A stretch of DNA of 64,000 nt from Ferdinandcohnia sp047246645 (GTDB lineage Bacteria > Bacillota > Bacilli > Bacillales > Bacillaceae_L): NCBI RefSeq assembly GCF_047246645.1, contig NZ_JBFOKR010000002.1:124001-188000 (forward strand). The letters are read 5' to 3'. Positions 60,713-64,000 of this stretch are shown here, piece by piece; the first letter of the stretch is position 1; every line of letters begins with the position of its first letter. The position numbers were made by a program, and so were the translations under genes. The notes under the pieces are model-generated. The model was not told the DNA's origin and made no database searches. It worked only from the letters and a program-made list of their open reading frames with translations.

Positions 60713-61449
60713 TTTTTAACAGTAAATAGAATTCTCTCAGAAGTTTCTGATATGGTTTCTGAAAAATCAGCAGTGATATCTATTACCTCAAAACCACATT
60801 TTTCTAACCAACTTTTATACTGGTCAATATGGAAGGTTCGCTGAATATGGAACTCATCAAATCGTTGATATAAATCATCCACATTTTGAACAAAAAAAGA
60901 CAGTTCATGTTCAACGCTGTTTGGATATGGACCTTCAAAACAGTTCCATATATAGCTAACCTCCTCATCACTAGTAACGAATGGACCATCTAAGAAAATA
61001 TGCTTCATTTTATAAATTGAATGAACATCGAAAAGGAACATGCCGTCATCTTTAAGAAGGTTATATACATTTTGGAACGTCTTTTGGACTTCATCTTCTG
61101 TTTGAAGATAATTTAGTGAATCGCAAAAAATAACGATTATATCAAATGGTTGTAAACCTTCAATCTCAGCCATATTTTGTTGAAAAAAGTCAATACGTTG
61201 ACCAGCTTCCATCGCTTTCGTATTAGCAACGGTGAGCATATCTTCTGAAAGATCGACTCCAACAACTTCATAGCCTTCTTTTGAAAGCTTAATTGAGATT
61301 GAACCCGTACCACAGGCCAAGTCTAAAATTCTAGCCTGTTTACTAAGTCCTAATTGATTCCTTTTTTTTTCTAAAAAAGAGATCCATAAATCATAATCAA
61401 CATCGCTCATCAATGTATCATAGATGTATGCAAACTGCCTGTAACTCAT
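60703..61449 (-). CDS. yqeM: SAM-dependent methyltransferase YqeM
   Basis: A 248-residue Rossmann-fold methyltransferase: MSYRQFAYIYDTLMSDVDYD, SAM motif ILDLACGTGSISIKLS (about 41-56), VVGVDLSEDML and FDIIVIFCDSLNYLQ. No substrate is known; it is always found with rsfS-yqeK-nadD in Bacillus. ATG at 61449 overlaps the rsfS stop by 4 bases. It is the last gene of the chain aroE-yhbY-nadD-yqeK-rsfS-yqeM. Confidence 0.9.
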   Translation of the reverse strand: MSYRQFAYIYDTLMSDVDYDLWISFLEKKRNQLGLSKQARILDLACGTGSISIKLSKEGYEVVGVDLSEDMLTVANTKAMEAGQRIDFFQQNMAEIEGLQPFDIIVIFCDSLNYLQTEDEVQKTFQNVYNLLKDDGMFLFDVHSIYKMKHIFLDGPFVTSDEEVSYIWNCFEGPYPNSVEHELSFFVQNVDDLYQRFDEFHIQRTFHIDQYKSWLEKCGFEVIDITADFSETISETSERILFTVKKKG

Positions 61450-61802
61450 TGACTTAACACATCTTCTACATCCTCAGTTGGTGCATCTCCCCAAAGGCGT
61501 TCTAGATTATAGTATAATCTTTCATCCTTATGGAAAACGTGAGCAACAACATCTCCTAAATCGACTAAAACCCATCTAGCTTCATCGAAGCCCTCAAGGC
61601 GCTTGACATTCACTCCATTTTCATCAGCTTTGTCTTTTATTTCTCTCGCAATTGCCTGAACCTGTTTCTCAGAATTACCATGACAAATTAAAAAGTAATC
61701 TGCCACAAGGGATAATCCATTCATATTTAATGCAATAATATTTTCAGCTCTTTTATCGTCTGCAGCTTTAACTGCTAATGTTAATAACTCTCTTTCATTC
61801 AC
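61446..61802 (-). CDS. rsfS: Ribosomal silencing factor RsfS
   Basis: A 118-residue protein that binds L14 of the 50S subunit and blocks subunit joining in starvation. It shows the family segment VADYFLICHGNSEKQVQAIA and EGFDEARWVLVDLGDVVAHVF. The GTG start at 61802 is preceded by GGGGG nine bases upstream. It lies 4 bases after yqeK. Length and position match B. subtilis yqeL. Confidence 0.95.
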   Translation of the reverse strand: MNERELLTLAVKAADDKRAENIIALNMNGLSLVADYFLICHGNSEKQVQAIAREIKDKADENGVNVKRLEGFDEARWVLVDLGDVVAHVFHKDERLYYNLERLWGDAPTEDVEDVLSQ

Positions 61803-61806
61803 TTTA

Positions 61807-62376
61807 CTATTCCCCCTCTTTTTCTAGAAGCAAAGCGTTATATGTCAGCAATGTTTCCGGATATACTGGTTGGCTTTTCTTAACTAAAAACATGATTGTA
61901 TTTCGCAATGATAGTACTAGTGCCTTATCAAGATCCTGATTGGCAACTTTCCTTACTTCATCGACACCTGGAAACTGCCTGCCAGGTTCAATATAATCTG
62001 CTACAAATATCACTTTTTCAAGTAAAGTCATATTTTCTCTTCCAGATGTATGATAGGTAATCGCATGTAAGATCTCCTGGTCTTGTATACCAACCTCAGT
62101 TTTGACCAAATAAGCCCCTACAGGTGCGTGCCATAACTCTGTGTTATAAATTAATAAATCTGATGGCATTTTTTGATTAATAATAATTTGTTTCATTTCT
62201 TCTTTATCTCGAAACTTTGCATAATCATGAAATATTGCTGCAGCCTCTGCTTTTTTAATATCAGCTCCATATTGTTCAGCCAAGCGGATTGCTGTTTCCA
62301 TAACACCAAGCGTATGTTTATAACGATGTGATGTTAATTGTTTTTCTACAATTTCGAGTGCCCTCTCACGTTCCAT
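61807..62376 (-). CDS. yqeK: Ap4A hydrolase-type HD protein YqeK
   Basis: A 189-residue HD-domain phosphohydrolase with metal ligands His21 (RYKHTLGVMETA) and His50/Asp51 (IFHDYAK), plus ITYHTSGRENM. The family cleaves diadenosine tetraphosphate symmetrically, giving two ADP. ATG at 62376, inside nadD (11-base overlap), with GGAG upstream. It belongs to the nadD-yqeK-rsfS chain. Confidence 0.93.
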   Translation of the reverse strand: MERERALEIVEKQLTSHRYKHTLGVMETAIRLAEQYGADIKKAEAAAIFHDYAKFRDKEEMKQIIINQKMPSDLLIYNTELWHAPVGAYLVKTEVGIQDQEILHAITYHTSGRENMTLLEKVIFVADYIEPGRQFPGVDEVRKVANQDLDKALVLSLRNTIMFLVKKSQPVYPETLLTYNALLLEKEGE

Positions 62377-62935
62377 ACAAGTGGTTCTCCTCTATATAGT
62401 TTCTTACTTTTTCAGGAAGTAAATACATTGTATTTCCCTCCTCTTTCAGTCTTTCTCTGATCATCGAAGAAGATATGTCGAGCTGAGGAACATCTACCTC
62501 AAGAATAGGATACTTAGTAGGAAAAGCGTATCCTGGTCTTTTAACGCCCACAAAGGTAACAATTTTAAGCAATTCATCAATATTATGCCAATGAGGTAAG
62601 TACTCTACCATATCTCCCCCGATGATAAAATAAAACGTTGTGTCCTTGTACATAATATGAAGCATTTTCATCGTTTCATATGTATATGACGGGCCATCTC
62701 TTTCCAATTCGATCAGCTGTAATTTAAACTTCGACTGGTCCGAAATAGCTAAGGTCAGCATTTCTACCCGTTCTGAATTTGTAACATATTCTTTATGTTC
62801 TTTATGTGGAGGAATATTATTTGGCATAAACCATACTTCTGACAGATTTAGCTTTGTCAGTACTTCAGAAGCGATAAACAAATGACCAATATGAGGTGGA
62901 TTAAAGGTTCCACCAATAATACCGATATGGTTCAA
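62366..62935 (-). CDS. nadD: Nicotinate-nucleotide adenylyltransferase
   Basis: NadD makes nicotinic acid adenine dinucleotide for NAD synthesis. The 189-residue protein opens with the nucleotidyltransferase signature GGTFNPPHIGH (8-18) and closes with the ISSSMIRERL motif. The start is TTG at 62935: GGAGGG lies seven bases before it and the product length equals that of B. subtilis NadD; a longer frame begins inside the ribosome-binding site. It lies 19 bases after yhbY. Confidence 0.95.
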   Translation of the reverse strand: MNHIGIIGGTFNPPHIGHLFIASEVLTKLNLSEVWFMPNNIPPHKEHKEYVTNSERVEMLTLAISDQSKFKLQLIELERDGPSYTYETMKMLHIMYKDTTFYFIIGGDMVEYLPHWHNIDELLKIVTFVGVKRPGYAFPTKYPILEVDVPQLDISSSMIRERLKEEGNTMYLLPEKVRNYIEENHLYGT

Positions 62936-62954
62936 TGCACTTCCCTCCAGCAAA

Positions 62955-63254
62955 TTACTTTGATTTTGGTAACTCTAATTGTTTGTTTTCCTTCGATTCC
63001 TTATACAAAACAATTGTATTTCCAATTACCTGAACAAGCTCTGCCTTTGCACCATTACTAAGTTCTTCAGCCACTGTATCCCTGTCATCTTCGCAATTTT
63101 GCAGAACACTTACTTTTAGTAACTCACGTTTTTCTAAAGCATCTGCAATTTGCTTGATCATATTTTCGTTTACTCCACCCTTACCAACTTGAAAAATTGG
63201 GTCTAAATGGTGCGCTTTTGAACGCAAAAAGCGTTTTTGTTTCCCTGTTAGCAT
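62955..63254 (-). CDS. yhbY: RNA-binding protein YhbY (YqeI)
   Basis: A 99-residue CRM-domain protein (LTGKQKRFLRSKAHHLDPIF, VGKGGVNENMIKQI, GNTIVLYKES) that associates with pre-50S ribosomal particles. AGGAGGTAAA precedes the ATG at 63254, inside the aroE end (7-base overlap). It forms a translational chain with aroE and nadD. The CRM GxxG loop (GKGG) is intact. Confidence 0.94.
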   Translation of the reverse strand: MLTGKQKRFLRSKAHHLDPIFQVGKGGVNENMIKQIADALEKRELLKVSVLQNCEDDRDTVAEELSNGAKAELVQVIGNTIVLYKESKENKQLELPKSK

Positions 63255-64000
63255 GTTTTACCTCCTAGTATGTTTGTAACTAATTTTTCCATTCGATCGG
63301 TATCCGGAAAGATTCCTGTCCATTTTTCAAAAGCAAGTGCTCCTTGATATACAAACATTCCCAGTCCGTTTTGCGTAAGTGCCCCTCTTTCTTTGGCCTC
63401 TAGCAGGAAACCGGTTTGCAATGGGTTATAAATTATATCACTAACGACTGACCCGTGTGCAATATTCTGAGTTGAAATTGGCAGTTCCTTTATATTGGGA
63501 TGCATCCCAACTGACGTTGTATTAATAATTACTTTATACGACCCAAGTTTGGCCTCGGCTTCTTCATAGGTTAAAGCAGTCGAACTCACTTCAAATCTAC
63601 AATCCTTTTGAATAGCTTCTGCTTTTTTTAGGGTTCTATTAACAATATCTATATTTTTTACACCGTTTGCAGCTAATGAGATAAATAATCCCCTTGCAGC
63701 ACCACCTGCGCCAATTAAAAGAACCTTAGAGTTGCGCAAATCCTCAATAGAAATTATTTTTGTAAGGGACATTAGATATCCTAAACCATCTGTGTTGTAT
63801 CCGATTAGTTTTCCATTATCATTTACAATAGTATTAACAGCACCGATATTTTCAGCAACTTCCTCAATTTCATCTAAGAATTCAATCACTGCGATTTTAT
63901 GTGGTATCGTAACATTCATACCCGCAATTCCTAGTGCTCTCATTCCATTAATAGCAGCTCCAACATTCCCATTCTCCACATGAAAAGCATGATAGCGACC
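63248..64000 (-). CDS. aroE: Shikimate dehydrogenase, N-terminus outside the window
   Basis: The last 250 residues of AroE (aroD in older Bacillus usage), which reduces 3-dehydroshikimate to shikimate with NADPH in aromatic synthesis. Visible: INVTIPHK-like MNVTIPHKIAVIEFL with the catalytic Lys, GAVNTIV, GYNTDGLGYL with substrate Asp, NADP motif VLLIGAGGAARGLF and the NTTSVGM segment. The frame stays open to the window end; roughly 25-30 residues are missing. It leads into yhbY with a 7-base overlap. Confidence 0.96.
   Translation of the reverse strand, partial: GRYHAFHVENGNVGAAINGMRALGIAGMNVTIPHKIAVIEFLDEIEEVAENIGAVNTIVNDNGKLIGYNTDGLGYLMSLTKIISIEDLRNSKVLLIGAGGAARGLFISLAANGVKNIDIVNRTLKKAEAIQKDCRFEVSSTALTYEEAEAKLGSYKVIINTTSVGMHPNIKELPISTQNIAHGSVVSDIIYNPLQTGFLLEAKERGALTQNGLGMFVYQGALAFEKWTGIFPDTDRMEKLVTNILGGKTC

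Overview
The window is a low-GC, endospore-former chromosome segment from a Bacillus-like member of the Bacillaceae. The evidence is gene content and order: spoIIP, gpr, yqfC, yqfD and yqzM (sporulation), comEA-comEB-comEC with divergent comER (competence), and the almost unbroken order known from the Bacillus subtilis yqfZ-to-aroE region (ispG, zur, nfo, cshB, vrrA, ispH, trmK, cccA, sigA, dnaG, yqfL, ccpN, glyQS, recO, era, cdd, dgkA, ybeY, pgpH, phoH, yqfD/C, floA, yqeZ, yqeY, rpsU, yqeW, deoC, mtaB, rsmE, prmA, dnaJ, dnaK, grpE, hrcA, hemW, lepA, spoIIP, gpr, rpsT, holA, comE, yqeM, rsfS, yqeK, nadD, yhbY, aroE). Most genes read leftwards. This is conserved core chromosome. I found no prophage, transposase gene, CRISPR array, defence island, rRNA or tRNA.

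Layout. 1-10.7 kb: the start of a Na/Pi cotransporter, isoprenoid genes ispG and ispH, a Zur-znuCB zinc uptake operon with a Zur-like operator, DNA repair (nfo), a cold-shock helicase (cshB) and the spore-associated vrrA. 10.7-20.8 kb: yqfO-trmK, cytochrome c-550, an acyl-CoA dehydrogenase plus a small membrane protein between cccA and sigA, the dnaG-sigA pair, a frame-disrupted yqxD, and the carbon-metabolism regulators yqfL and ccpN. 20.9-32.3 kb: glyQS under a T-box, recO, yqzL, era, cdd, dgkA, ybeY, pgpH, phoH and yqfD. 32.4-38.1 kb: yqfC, floA, yqeZ, yqeY, rpsU and yqeW. 38.2-47.5 kb: deoC and the hrcA-grpE-dnaK-dnaJ-prmA-rsmE-mtaB heat-shock series behind a perfect CIRCE. 47.6-64 kb: hemW-lepA, spoIIP, gpr, rpsT, holA, the competence cluster, and the yqeM-rsfS-yqeK-nadD-yhbY-aroE chain.

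The genes work in recognisable groups: ribosome and tRNA maturation (era, ybeY, rsfS, yhbY, trmK, mtaB, rsmE, prmA, lepA), macromolecular synthesis (dnaG, sigA, holA), proteostasis (hrcA to prmA), zinc homeostasis, DNA uptake and sporulation. Many starts were moved inwards from the longest open frame on Shine-Dalgarno evidence; at least eight start at TTG.

The points worth a second look lie in detail rather than in a new system: a yqxD gene carrying three apparent single-base deletions that together restore frame; a 52-bp tandem repeat between yqeZ and yqeY; palindromic or MITE-like elements inside the heat-shock gene series and between yqfC and yqfD; a terminator hairpin that contains the yqfC ribosome-binding site; an 11-bp direct repeat upstream of cccA; and two strong hairpins, one with a T-run but no gene before it, between holA and yqzM. 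I see no convincing undescribed multigene system here. Database comparisons below rest on memory of the families, not on searches.
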